The notes: generated by a model not told the origin, from the sequence alone. Positions 26,490 to 35,697 are shown, numbered from the stretch's first letter. The stretch: 64,000 nucleotides of DNA from CAZESS01 sp964414415 (GCA_964414415.1 CAYPWJ010000006.1:23096-87095), one strand, 5' to 3'. Translations and numbers: made by a program.

Positions 26490-26490
26490 A

Positions 26491-26499
26491 AAGGAGGTG
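26491..26499 (+). promoter_or_regulatory. strong Shine-Dalgarno site
   Basis: AAGGAGGTG lies 5 bases before the ATG at 26505, immediately after the previous stop codon. It confirms that this operon-internal gene is translated from a leadered message. Confidence 0.7.
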
Positions 26500-26504
26500 A
26501 AAAA

Positions 26505-26969
26505 ATGAGGAAAGCAATAACAGCGCTCCTGCTGCTGGCCTTGCTTGCCCCGGGGGTCATGACCTCCGCCGGACACACCGAGGCGGAGACGGCGCCGGGT
26601 GGCGTCATCGACGTGACCGTTACGCCGGATACCCCGGAGCCAGGCGAACAAATTACCGCCTCGTTTTCCGCTCCTGAGGGAGCGCTCAACGCCACGCTGC
26701 AGGTCTGCATTGGAGACAAGTGTTTCATCCCCGCCGAGATGGAACGGCAGGGCGACATGTTCCGCCACACGTTTTACATCAACGAGACCGGGGAGGCGCA
26801 TCTCAACGTCACAGTTGAGTTCCCGAATGGCACCGAAACCTGGGAAAACGCATCCACGTTTCAGGTAAAAAAGGCAGGTGGCGGCAGCATGATGCCCGGC
26901 TTCACCGCTGGCGCTGTCATGGCAGCCGCGACGGCTATCGCTGTGCTGCGGAGAAGGACGAAATCTTGA
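26505..26969 (+). CDS. secreted PGF-CTERM protein
   Basis: A 154-aa protein with a signal peptide (MRKAITALLLLALLAPGVM), one beta-sandwich domain (VTVTPDTPEPGEQITASFS, Ig-like) and a C-terminal sorting signal. The signal is a Gly/Ser spacer, then MPGFTAGAVMAAATAIAV and a basic tail RRRTKS. This tripartite end is the archaeosortase A recognition signal; ArtA is encoded at 13285-14232. The mature protein would be lipid-anchored at the surface. Confidence 0.85.
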   Translation: MRKAITALLLLALLAPGVMTSAGHTEAETAPGGVIDVTVTPDTPEPGEQITASFSAPEGALNATLQVCIGDKCFIPAEMERQGDMFRHTFYINETGEAHLNVTVEFPNGTETWENASTFQVKKAGGGSMMPGFTAGAVMAAATAIAVLRRRTKS

Positions 26970-26996
26970 AATACGCCGCGGGGCATTCACGCTACG

Positions 26997-29030
26997 ATGA
27001 AAGCCGTCGCCCTCGCGCTCTCCCTCCTCTTCGTTTTCTCTCTTCTGCCGGTGTCATCCGCCCGGGCTGCACCTGCGGCTGACAGCGTCGTCATCTGCGA
27101 GGTGGCGACGGCGAGCTGGTGTCAGGGCTGTCCAAACACCGGCGCGGCGCTCGAGCAACTCCGCGGCAGCGACAGCGATTTCTATTACATCATGATGGTC
27201 ACCGACAAAAACGATAAGGCGGCGGAGCGCATCGACCACTACAACCCGGTGCTGTATCCCACTTCGTTTTTTGACGGCGGATACGAGGTCGTCGCCGGCG
27301 GAAAGTCAGCGACGGAGCCATACCGGAGCGCCGTCCAGGCCTCCCGTGAGCGCGAACGGGCGGATGTCGACCTGTCGCTCAAGGTTGAATGGCGGGACGG
27401 CGACCTCGTCGTCGGCATGACCGTCACGAGCAGCAGCCCCTACGAGGGCACCGCCCGGGCCTACGTCGTGGAGCCGCACTCCCGGTGGAAAGACCACGAC
27501 GGCGAGGGCTACCGGTATGCGTTTCTCGACTTTGCCATCGAGCGATCCGTCACCGTTGACGGCAGCCTGTATCTCGATGCACGGTGGAACGCCAGCCAGG
27601 CGGGCTTCTCCGGCGTGACCCGGGACAACGTCATGGTCATAGCGGCGCTGCACAACGGCGAGGGGCACCAGCGATATTCTGATCCGCCGGACAACACCAA
27701 GCAGTTCATGGCTCATTACGTCGACGCGGCGGCTGCAGCCAGGCCGCCTGCAGATGCACCCCCCGACGTCACCCTCACGGGAAAGCCGGCGGAGATCCTC
27801 GGCGTGCGCAATGCCTCCTTCACCTGGACGGCATCCGACGACGTCACCCCGCAGGAGGAGCTCGTGTTTTCCCATCGGCTGCTCGGCCGGAGCGATGCAT
27901 GGTCGTCGTGGTCGGACGTGCGACAGCGCAGCTACGACATGCTCCCGGATGGCCAGTATACCTTCGAGGTCAGGGCGCGTGACAGCGCCGGTCAGGTCGA
28001 CACCACCCGGTGGCAGTTCTCCGTTGACACGTCGCCGCCGCGGGTGACGGCGACCCGGCCGGCTGGCGACGCCACCGGCGTCGACGCCTTCAGCAGCGTC
28101 GTTATTACGTTTTCGCATCCCATGAATCAGAGTGTGGCGGCGCAGGCCGTCTCCGTCTCGCCGAGTGCTGCATATGCGGTGTCGTGGCGTGACCCGTCGC
28201 ATCTGGTGGCGGCGCCGACGGACCACTGGGCGTACGAGGAGACCTACACGGTTGCGCTGTCGACGCAGCTGCAGCGGATGAGCGGACAGCACCTGGCCAG
28301 CCCCTATCGTTTTTCCTTCAATGTTGCCTCCGCCGACACCACGCCGCCCGCCGTGGTGGAAACACATCCGGCTGACGGTGGAACGCTGCCTGCCAACGGC
28401 ACCATCCGCGTCTATTTTTCCGAGGCGATGGAAACCCGGTATTTCGTCCGGGCTATCGACCTGCATCCCTGGTTCTCCCATCACTTTGCCTGGAGCGACA
28501 ACGAGAGCGTCCTGGCTATCATCCCGGATATCCTGCAGCCCGGCACCTACACGGTGACCGTGAACAGCCAGGCGATGGACCGCCACCGCAATCGTCTGCA
28601 GAGCCCCTACACGTTTTCCTTTACCGTCATCCATCCCTCGCTCATCTCGACGTGGCCTCAGGACGGCGCCCGAAAAGTGCCCGTGGACACCGCGGTGACC
28701 CTGCGTTTCTCCGAGGTGATGGATCAGGCCAGTGTGGCGGCGGCGTTGAACGCCTCGTTTTCCTATACGGTGTCGTGGAACGGCACCTCGGCCACGCTGC
28801 ACCCGACGGGCAACCTCAGCTACAGCACAGGCTACACCGCCAGGATAGATGGAAACGCGACAAGCCTGCACGGCGTCCCGCTCGACGACGCATATACCAT
28901 TTCATTCACCACCACCGAGGCTCCTCGCCCCGGCCGAGGGCACGACGGGCGGGAGATACCCTCGTTCACCGTCGGGCTTCTGCTGGTTGCCGTGGCGGCG
29001 ATGCTGCTCCAGCGACGGCGACGTCGTTGA
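26997..29030 (+). CDS. surface thioredoxin-like/Ig-like multidomain protein with PGF-type C-terminus
   Basis: A 677-aa exported protein: signal peptide (1-23), thioredoxin-like domain with TASWCQGCPNTG (CxxC near residue 41), beta tail (140-245), an Ig-like domain (about 250-345), and three Big_5-type Ig domains starting at PPRVTATRP, TPPAVVETHP and HPSLISTWP. It ends IPSFTVGLLLVAVAAMLLQ plus RRRRR, a PGF-CTERM-like signal with Ser in place of Gly. It probably projects a redox domain from the cell surface. Confidence 0.82.
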   Translation: MKAVALALSLLFVFSLLPVSSARAAPAADSVVICEVATASWCQGCPNTGAALEQLRGSDSDFYYIMMVTDKNDKAAERIDHYNPVLYPTSFFDGGYEVVAGGKSATEPYRSAVQASRERERADVDLSLKVEWRDGDLVVGMTVTSSSPYEGTARAYVVEPHSRWKDHDGEGYRYAFLDFAIERSVTVDGSLYLDARWNASQAGFSGVTRDNVMVIAALHNGEGHQRYSDPPDNTKQFMAHYVDAAAAARPPADAPPDVTLTGKPAEILGVRNASFTWTASDDVTPQEELVFSHRLLGRSDAWSSWSDVRQRSYDMLPDGQYTFEVRARDSAGQVDTTRWQFSVDTSPPRVTATRPAGDATGVDAFSSVVITFSHPMNQSVAAQAVSVSPSAAYAVSWRDPSHLVAAPTDHWAYEETYTVALSTQLQRMSGQHLASPYRFSFNVASADTTPPAVVETHPADGGTLPANGTIRVYFSEAMETRYFVRAIDLHPWFSHHFAWSDNESVLAIIPDILQPGTYTVTVNSQAMDRHRNRLQSPYTFSFTVIHPSLISTWPQDGARKVPVDTAVTLRFSEVMDQASVAAALNASFSYTVSWNGTSATLHPTGNLSYSTGYTARIDGNATSLHGVPLDDAYTISFTTTEAPRPGRGHDGREIPSFTVGLLLVAVAAMLLQRRRRR

Positions 29031-29035
29031 CCTTT

Positions 29036-29476
29036 TTAGGAGGCGTCGTCGAGGAACTGTTTGACCAGCCCGGCGAAATCCTTGAACGGGACGGTCCGGT
29101 CGACGACGCGCTCGGCACCGGCCTCACGGAGACGGTCTCCCCAGTCGGTGTCGGACCATGCAGTGTAGCCCCAGATGACGGCGCCTTCGTTGACGGAGAG
29201 GATAGCCTCGGCGGTTCTGACGCCGTCCATCATGTCGCTCTCTCCGCGTCGATGAGCATCGACGATTTCCTGGTCGGCGTTGCTGCCCGACAGGTTGAGA
29301 TCCATGACGACCAGTGTCGGCGGCTCGTCCGCATCTGCGAGATCTCGGTAGGCATCGACGGCCGCTTCGCCGCTCAGTGCGCTGACGACCTCGACGCCGT
29401 CGATGCGTTCAAGGTAGGCCTGCAGTATCTCCTGGATGTCTGGCTCGTCGTCTACCACTAATATTGTTTTACTCAT
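29036..29476 (-). CDS. stand-alone response regulator receiver
   Basis: A 146-aa single receiver domain. ILVVDDEPDIQEIL supplies the acidic pair, VVMDLNLSGSNADQ the phospho-acceptor Asp, then YTAW as the switch Thr and the final basic region (DRTVPFKDF) near the usual Lys position. There is no output domain. The ATG at 29476 overlaps the stop of the upstream kinase-like gene, with AAAGGTGA as ribosome site. It is the last gene of a three-gene signalling operon. Confidence 0.9.
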   Translation of the reverse strand: MSKTILVVDDEPDIQEILQAYLERIDGVEVVSALSGEAAVDAYRDLADADEPPTLVVMDLNLSGSNADQEIVDAHRRGESDMMDGVRTAEAILSVNEGAVIWGYTAWSDTDWGDRLREAGAERVVDRTVPFKDFAGLVKQFLDDAS

Positions 29477-31085
29477 GTATTTCACCTTTTTCGACAATGT
29501 TTTTGATGACGTTTTCCACCCGCTTGATTGCTTTGCGGGACCCGGTGATTTTTTCCCTACATTTCTCCGGCATATCCTCCAGAGCGATTTCCATGTATCC
29601 CTTGGCGATGGCGATTGGATTGAGGAAGAAATGTGCAGCGTCGGCCTTGAAGCGTTTTTCGAGCTCCAGCGCGCGCTCCATCTCCTGGATGGCTCGCTCG
29701 CGCTCAGTTACGTCGCGAAGGATGCCCATCACCAGTGCCTCGTCGCCCGTCCCGATGCCGACGGTGGTGGCCTCGAGTGTCTTGACGTTGCCGTCCTTCG
29801 CGATGATGCGGAACTCGTAGCGGTCGGAGACATTCTCGCCGCGCTCACGCGCCCTGCCTCGTTCCTCTATCATCGCAACGTCGTCGGGATGGATGATGTC
29901 CCAGAAGGAAAACGTGTCGCTGTATATCTCGCCGGCGCTGTACCCGGTGAGCTCCTCGAATGCGGGGTTGACGTACTGGAAGCCGCGCTCTGGATGGATG
30001 AGGTAGATGGCGTCGTGGGCGTTTTCGACGACGCTGCGGTAGCGCTGCTCTGCCTTCTTGCGGCCGGTGATATCGACGGCGTAGGCGAACTCGTATTCCT
30101 GGTCATTGTGGTGGATGTAGCAGGATGTCACCTCGACCGGGTAGACATGGCCGTCTCTGGCCCGGTGCCTGGTTTCGAAGGTCTTTAACCTGTCGCGCTT
30201 GATCGTCTTCCAGTGCCCGGCTCGCTTCTCCCGTGGGTACTCCGGGTCGATATCCCAGACGTGCATGTCGAGTAGTTCATCCCGGCTGTAACCGAGGTTT
30301 TCACAGGCGGCGTCGTTGACGTAGCTGAAGCGGCCTGACGGCGTGAGCCAAAAGATGCTGAACGCGGCGTTGTCGATGGTGTAATGCGCCAGTCTGAGTT
30401 GTTCCTCGGTCCGCTTTCGGTCGGTGACGTCGACCACGGAGATGAGGCCCGCAGGTCGGCCCCGATGCTCCATCGTGGTTCCTTCGAGGTGCACCCATTT
30501 TTCGTTTCCGTGCTTCGTAATGATTTTGAATTCGTAGCCCGACGGCGCTTCATTGCCCTGCTGCCGCTGTTCCGCCCGCCGCCGAACCATGTCACGATAT
30601 TCCGGGGCGACGACCTCGTGGATTGCCATCCCTTGCAGTTCTTCCCGGCTGTAGCCGCAGATGTCCTCCGCGGCGGGGTTGGCGTACACCCACCGGTTGT
30701 CCTGGTAGAGCATGATGGCGGTGGAGGTGGTCTCGGCTAGCTTCCGGAATTTCTGTTCGCTTTCCCTGAGCTGGCCCTGCACGTCGTGGAGATGACCGAT
30801 GACACCGCCGATGGTCACGAGCATGATGGTGCCTATCAGGCCCCCGTGGGTCATAAGATGTATGCCGGGCGCTCCCTGCACCATGAGCAGCGCCACGTTG
30901 ACCGGAAACATGCCGAGGCCGCTGGCGACGCCGCCACGCAGCCCCGTCATCCATCCAAAGGCGAGAGGAACCACGATTGAGAACCCGACGACGCCGGCGC
31001 CCAGCACCGGGTAGGAGAGGGAAAAGATGGCGAGGTAGGCTGCAACGGCGCCGGCCAGCACGAGTAGCTGCTTCGCCGTGTTCAT
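29469..31085 (-). CDS. membrane PAS sensor with DHp-like C-terminus and no ATPase domain
   Basis: A 538-aa protein. About five membrane segments fill the first 100 residues. Three PAS domains follow (starting near KFRKLAETTSTAIML, LRLAHYTIDNAAFSI and YRSVVENAHDAIYLI). The last 68 residues hold FKADAAHFFLNPIAIAKGY and end EKGEIHE. The His in AHFFLNP resembles an H-box, but no HATPase_c domain follows and the protein ends there. The same module closes the protein at 57695-58255. The start ATG (31085) overlaps the stop of the full kinase upstream. Confidence 0.85.
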   Translation of the reverse strand: MNTAKQLLVLAGAVAAYLAIFSLSYPVLGAGVVGFSIVVPLAFGWMTGLRGGVASGLGMFPVNVALLMVQGAPGIHLMTHGGLIGTIMLVTIGGVIGHLHDVQGQLRESEQKFRKLAETTSTAIMLYQDNRWVYANPAAEDICGYSREELQGMAIHEVVAPEYRDMVRRRAEQRQQGNEAPSGYEFKIITKHGNEKWVHLEGTTMEHRGRPAGLISVVDVTDRKRTEEQLRLAHYTIDNAAFSIFWLTPSGRFSYVNDAACENLGYSRDELLDMHVWDIDPEYPREKRAGHWKTIKRDRLKTFETRHRARDGHVYPVEVTSCYIHHNDQEYEFAYAVDITGRKKAEQRYRSVVENAHDAIYLIHPERGFQYVNPAFEELTGYSAGEIYSDTFSFWDIIHPDDVAMIEERGRARERGENVSDRYEFRIIAKDGNVKTLEATTVGIGTGDEALVMGILRDVTERERAIQEMERALELEKRFKADAAHFFLNPIAIAKGYMEIALEDMPEKCREKITGSRKAIKRVENVIKNIVEKGEIHE

Positions 31086-33685
31086 GGTTGCTTCCCGGCA
31101 GGCAGCCACATAACAAAGACTGTTCCCTGCGGCTCGTTATCCTCAGCCTCGATGGAGCCGCCGTACCGCTCGATGGTCTTTTTGACGATGTAGAGACCGA
31201 GGCCGCTCCCGGCGGTGTCGCCGTGGGAGAAGCCCTCATCGAACACCCGCTGCTTCACTTCGTCAGGGATGCCTGAGCCGTCGTCAGCCACCCGGACCTC
31301 GCAGGTTTCGTCGCCGCACGAGAGATCGATGGTTATCTCGGAGGCGTCGCCGTGTTTGACGGCGTTGTCGACCAGGTTCCGCAGCACCGAATGCAGTGCC
31401 TCGTCGGCCATGACGATAGCCTCCCCCCGGATGGTGCACGGGATGGCGCAATCGGCGGTGACCGATTCGGCTGCCGCCCGCACGTCTACGGGCTCCAGCT
31501 CTTTGCCTGCCGCGATCATCGACTCCAGCCCGCGCATCCGTTTGATGAGGCGGACGACCTGCTGGACGCGGTTCCCGGTCTTCTCGAGGAGCTCCTCGTC
31601 CATGCTCTCCCGGTAGAGCTCGAGGGCGCTCTGCGCAATCTGCATGTGATTGAGGATGTCATGCCGCATGATCTTGTTGAGGAGGCGGAGCAGGTCGTTG
31701 AGCTCCGTTATCCTGGCTTCGGCTGCCTTGCGGTCGCTGATGTCGCGGTAGATACCGAAGATGCCCTCCTGGGTGCCGTTGATGACGATAGGCGCCGCCA
31801 GCAGGGAGACAGGTATCCGCTCTCCGTCCTTGTTCATACGGATCGTCTCAGTGGTCACCACCTCGCCGTCCATCACCCGCCTGGTGATATTTTTTCCTTC
31901 CTCCTCGTGCTCCGACGGCAGGATGAAATCGTCAGGTGTCTCCCCCTTGATTTCCTCCTCGTCGTACCCGAAAAGCGACGCAAATGCCGGGTTGACGGCC
32001 TCCACCTGATGGTCGGCGTCGAGCGAGACGATGGCCTCCGGCGAGTCGTCGAACAGTGCCTGGAAATACTGTCGCTGGAAGGCCTGCCGCGCTTCGCCTT
32101 TTTTCCGCTCGAGGGCACTGACGATGATGTCGCCGGCGAGGCGCAGCAGGTTGATGATCTCGTCCCGCCAGCGTGTCTCCTCATGGACGGCGTCGAAGCC
32201 GATGAAGCCGACCAGCGACTGCTTGTAGACCAGGGGGACGACGACCAGCGACTGGATCTCCTGTGCCTCAAGGATCTCCTGTTCCTTCTGTGCCTCTGGC
32301 GGCATGTCAGCAACCCGGGGAATGTGGATGGCTTCAAACCGGCGCAGTTTTTCCATCCACCATGGAAATGCATCGGTTGACAGCCCCTGCAGGTTGCCCC
32401 GCTGCGGTTCGATGCCCTCAGCGCACCACTCGTGCGTGTTGTCCATCAGGGTGCCGCCGTCGCGCAGCTGGAAGACGTAGCTGCGGTCGACACCGACGAA
32501 CTGGCCGATTTTTTGCAGCGCATCCTGTATCCCGTCGTCGATGTCGTCGGATGGCAGGTTGATGAACTTGGTTGACAGCCGGCTGATGAGCTCCTGCAGC
32601 TCGACGCGGTGGCGCAGCGTCTCCGCCACCTTTTTTCGCGCGGTGACGTCCCGCAGGGTGACCAGGCGACCGGCATATGTCCGGTGTCGACCGTGCATCG
32701 GTGAAACCGTTACCTCGTACCATCGTGTCCGTCCGTCCATCGACAGCTCGAGGGTAGCCTCCGTTTTCTCCATCGCATGACAGACGTCGACCAGCACCGG
32801 ATAGTCAGCGAAGACCTCGTCGACCCGTTTTCCGACGATGCCTCTGGTAGCCGAGCCCATGATGACGGTACGGAGGAACGTGACGGCGGCCGGGTTCCCG
32901 TGAACGATACGATGCCGGTCATCCACCACCAGAATCGCGTCGTCGAGACTGTCGAAGAGGGTTTCCCCGGCGACGGGCACCAGCTCCAGGAAATAGAATC
33001 GCGTGACGCTCCACCATATCGCTATCATCCCTATCGGAAACAGCGCCGGCGTGATATCGTAGGGATGCACCGGGTTTACACCCAGCAGGACGAGCGCGTT
33101 TCCCACCACCGGCACGAGAATGCCGGCGACGACGGTCAGAGACTGCCGGACATAGATGCCGGCTGCACTGGCAGCGCTGCGCAGGATGAACCCGATGCCG
33201 GCGACGATCAGCAGATAACCGTAGATGGACTGCAGCCAGAAAAACGGCCCGGCGGTCGCACTGATGACCTGGAACGGCCCAATCGAGCCGAGGGTTATCT
33301 CACTATAATACAGTCCATGCCCGTGGGGACTGGACGTCCAGAGAAAAAAGAGGGTGAGAACCGGTATGACGGAGAGCAGCGCAAGTGCCCCAAGATGAGT
33401 GCATTCCTCCCGGCTGCTGTACCGCATCGCAAAGCAGAACCACAGGACCGGGGCGAAGACGACGCCGATGTAGCGGATCTTCCGCCAGAGCAGCATCGCC
33501 TGAAGGTCACCCGCCCAGAGCTCGAGGGCGTAGGCGAAGATCCAGAGGCAGACAGCACCGAGAAACACCATGAACACCCGTATCACCGGCGAGCTGCGCC
33601 GTGAGAACAGCGTTGCCAGTAACAGCAGCGAGACGATGCCGCCGACGAGCAGCGGCGCCAGGTAGAGAAAGGCGTCTAGTTCCAT
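31082..33685 (-). CDS. sensor histidine kinase, 7TM-PAS-GAF-PAS-HisKA-HATPase
   Basis: An 867-aa kinase. Seven N-terminal membrane helices (about 1-225, HisKA_7TM-like) are followed by a PAS domain (TLFDSLDDAILVVDD), a GAF domain (about 370-520) and a second PAS (YFQALFDDSPEAIVSLD). The H-box is IMRHDILNHM. The ATPase has LRNLVDNAVKHG (N-box), DDGSGIP and GSGLGLYIVKK. It is the only complete kinase of the operon and probably phosphorylates the lone receiver encoded two genes downstream, perhaps through the ATPase-less protein between them. Confidence 0.93.
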   Translation of the reverse strand: MELDAFLYLAPLLVGGIVSLLLLATLFSRRSSPVIRVFMVFLGAVCLWIFAYALELWAGDLQAMLLWRKIRYIGVVFAPVLWFCFAMRYSSREECTHLGALALLSVIPVLTLFFLWTSSPHGHGLYYSEITLGSIGPFQVISATAGPFFWLQSIYGYLLIVAGIGFILRSAASAAGIYVRQSLTVVAGILVPVVGNALVLLGVNPVHPYDITPALFPIGMIAIWWSVTRFYFLELVPVAGETLFDSLDDAILVVDDRHRIVHGNPAAVTFLRTVIMGSATRGIVGKRVDEVFADYPVLVDVCHAMEKTEATLELSMDGRTRWYEVTVSPMHGRHRTYAGRLVTLRDVTARKKVAETLRHRVELQELISRLSTKFINLPSDDIDDGIQDALQKIGQFVGVDRSYVFQLRDGGTLMDNTHEWCAEGIEPQRGNLQGLSTDAFPWWMEKLRRFEAIHIPRVADMPPEAQKEQEILEAQEIQSLVVVPLVYKQSLVGFIGFDAVHEETRWRDEIINLLRLAGDIIVSALERKKGEARQAFQRQYFQALFDDSPEAIVSLDADHQVEAVNPAFASLFGYDEEEIKGETPDDFILPSEHEEEGKNITRRVMDGEVVTTETIRMNKDGERIPVSLLAAPIVINGTQEGIFGIYRDISDRKAAEARITELNDLLRLLNKIMRHDILNHMQIAQSALELYRESMDEELLEKTGNRVQQVVRLIKRMRGLESMIAAGKELEPVDVRAAAESVTADCAIPCTIRGEAIVMADEALHSVLRNLVDNAVKHGDASEITIDLSCGDETCEVRVADDGSGIPDEVKQRVFDEGFSHGDTAGSGLGLYIVKKTIERYGGSIEAEDNEPQGTVFVMWLPAGKQP

Positions 33686-33805
33686 CTCTCTGTCTCCCGC
33701 GGATGTCTCTCAGATTTTCGAGGCATATACCATCCGGTACTATATAAATACTGCTGTTTTTTCACGTATCTATGGCCCTGACATTGATGACAGCTGGCGT
33801 GTCGT

Positions 33806-34228
33806 TTACAGCATCTGCCGGACCATCCGGTAGCCGGCGGTGCCGTCGGGATAGTAGTCGGGCAGCCGCTCGGTAACCGCGAAGCCATGACGGCGGTAGA
33901 ACGCTATCGCACCGTCGTTGTCCTCCCGGACTTCCAGATACACATGCCTGAGTTCAGGGGTGCAGAGAGACTGCAGCAGGGTGGAGCCGACGCCCTGCCG
34001 CTGCCACCGCGGGGTAACGCAGAGCAGCAGAATGCGGAGCGTCGCGACGTCGGTGAACACGCCAAGGATGAAGCCGACCACCTGACCGTCGCGCTCAGCC
34101 ACCAGGAAGTGCTCCGGGGACAGCTGCCACATGCCGACAAAAAAATCGATGGTGTAGGACATAGCGAGGGTCTCCTCTGCGATGGCCATCACCGCCGGCA
34201 GGTCCTCGTAGCACACAGGCCGGATCAT
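33806..34228 (-). CDS. GNAT-family N-acetyltransferase
   Basis: A 140-aa acetyltransferase. It begins MIRPVCYEDLPAVMAIAEE. The acetyl-CoA motif is VTPRWQRQGVGSTLL, and YLEVREDNDGAIAFYRRHGF is typical of RimI-like enzymes. The ATG overlaps the stop of the polyferredoxin gene (ATGA). The substrate is unknown. A RimI-type N-terminal acetylase is the closest general match. Confidence 0.85.
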   Translation of the reverse strand: MIRPVCYEDLPAVMAIAEETLAMSYTIDFFVGMWQLSPEHFLVAERDGQVVGFILGVFTDVATLRILLLCVTPRWQRQGVGSTLLQSLCTPELRHVYLEVREDNDGAIAFYRRHGFAVTERLPDYYPDGTAGYRMVRQML

Positions 34229-35106
34229 GTGAAGCCCAGCGAGATGACGTCGACCGGGCAGACCTCCACGCAGCGGGCGCAGCGAATGCACTCCGCGCTG
34301 TCCGGATGCTCCGGCATATCCACATCCATCGGGCATATCGCGGCGCATCTGCCGCAGTGGATGCAACTGTCGTGGTCCACCCTGAGCTGCAGCAGGCTTA
34401 CCTTGTTGAACGGCGCCATCATGGCGCCGACGGGGCAGAGATGACGGCACCAGCCCCGGATGAGCAGCACCGCCAGGGCAAAAAAGCCGGCGAGGGCTAA
34501 CATCTTGGGGTAGAAAAACGCTGAAAGACGGTAGGCACCCGGGTCGAGCGCGAGGGTAGGCAGCGTCGCCGTCAAACCGCCGATGGGGCATATCTCGGTG
34601 AACGCCATCAATCCCGTCAGGTAGGAGATAGGCGCGATGACAATAAGGATTCCCCATTTCAGCCATCTGCCATGTCTATCTATCTTCCGGGCCAGCGTGC
34701 TCCGGATCGTGTCCTTGACACCGATCATGTCCTGCAGGAAGCCGACGGGACAGGCCCAGCCGCACGCGGCGCGTCCGAACACCATCGAAACCAGGCCGAT
34801 AAAGCCGGCGAGATAGACCCCCAGCATGAGGTCGACCTCGATAGCCGCATGTTCAAGGATGCCGACGGGACAGGCCATCGCCGCAAGGGGGGCCTCCCAG
34901 CAGTAGAAATACGTGTAGACCAGGCCAGTGCTCCCCACCAAGAAGGCGAGGTTGGAGATGAACAGGAAGGAGATCTGCGAGGCAAAGCGCTTCTGCTGCG
35001 TCGGTGACTCCGCGTACTGCCGCCAGACGATGGCGGCGCCGACGGCCATCGGTATGCAGAGATAGACAAAGGGACAGCTGGCGCAGTTGAAGCCACAGAG
35101 CGTCAT
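34225..35106 (-). CDS. NapH-like membrane polyferredoxin
   Basis: A 293-aa membrane iron-sulfur protein. Several hydrophobic segments alternate with CPVG motifs (MACPVGILE, GWACPVGFL, ICPIGG, HLCPVGAM). Two 4Fe-4S ferredoxin clusters lie at the C-terminus (CIHCGRCAAICP and CIRCARCVEVCP). Such proteins pass electrons between cytoplasmic donors and membrane or extracytoplasmic partners. It overlaps by 4 bases both the upstream thioredoxin-like gene and the downstream acetyltransferase, so one transcript is likely. Confidence 0.88.
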   Translation of the reverse strand: MTLCGFNCASCPFVYLCIPMAVGAAIVWRQYAESPTQQKRFASQISFLFISNLAFLVGSTGLVYTYFYCWEAPLAAMACPVGILEHAAIEVDLMLGVYLAGFIGLVSMVFGRAACGWACPVGFLQDMIGVKDTIRSTLARKIDRHGRWLKWGILIVIAPISYLTGLMAFTEICPIGGLTATLPTLALDPGAYRLSAFFYPKMLALAGFFALAVLLIRGWCRHLCPVGAMMAPFNKVSLLQLRVDHDSCIHCGRCAAICPMDVDMPEHPDSAECIRCARCVEVCPVDVISLGFT

Positions 35107-35696
35107 GGCCCGGCCTCCTCAAGGGCCTCACGCAGCAAATCATGCACCGTCATGGTGTCGCCGTCTGTGTCCGTGGGATAGGTGGCTCCCTCAAAGGCGT
35201 ACCAGCGGACACCGCCCTCTTTCTCGTAGAGCACCACGGTGGTCGGGGCGCCCCTGGTGATGGTGTAGACGTCGAACGCGTCGCCCCGCGTCTCGTTGTC
35301 GCCGTAGAGGAAATCGATGCTGTAGAGCGTGACGTTGGCAAGGGTGACGTCGCCGTTTGCCTCGCTGCCGGTCACGGTGCCCTTGTCTCTCATTTTATCC
35401 CAGAGCGCTTTACAGGAGCTGCAGCCGGTGTACCAGAAAAAGAGCATGACGACCTGGCTGTCGTTGAGCGCCCCCCGAATCCAGGCAGGGTGTGACACGG
35501 TGCTCCCCGCCCGACTGCCATAGAGCGACGGATACGTGTTCCAGAAGCCATCGAAGGCCGTGCCGGCGGGGTCCAGCGCCAGGCATCCCCAGCACCTGTT
35601 TTCGTTGAACTGCTGCGCCGTCTCATAGGCCACGATGGCGCCCGCGGCGAGGAGCACGCCAGCAGTGGCGATGGCCAGAACCTGCAGTGCTCGCAT
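35103..35696 (-). CDS. membrane-anchored thioredoxin-like protein
   Basis: A 197-aa protein with an N-terminal membrane anchor (MRALQVLAIATAGVLLAAG), a CWGC pair near residue 35 and a thioredoxin-type CSSC in FFWYTGCSSCKALWDKM. The domain would face outside the cytoplasm. It starts 1 base after the nadX stop and overlaps the polyferredoxin gene by ATGA. The pairing suggests the polyferredoxin feeds electrons to this protein, an inference from context. Confidence 0.8.
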   Translation of the reverse strand: MRALQVLAIATAGVLLAAGAIVAYETAQQFNENRCWGCLALDPAGTAFDGFWNTYPSLYGSRAGSTVSHPAWIRGALNDSQVVMLFFWYTGCSSCKALWDKMRDKGTVTGSEANGDVTLANVTLYSIDFLYGDNETRGDAFDVYTITRGAPTTVVLYEKEGGVRWYAFEGATYPTDTDGDTMTVHDLLREALEEAGP

Positions 35697-35697
35697 A

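Noticed and set aside
27306..28871. 521-codon minus-strand frame opposite the Ig-like surface protein
   Set aside because: Low-complexity Arg/Gly/His translation with no start signals, antisense to a gene with signal peptide, CxxC and sorting signal.
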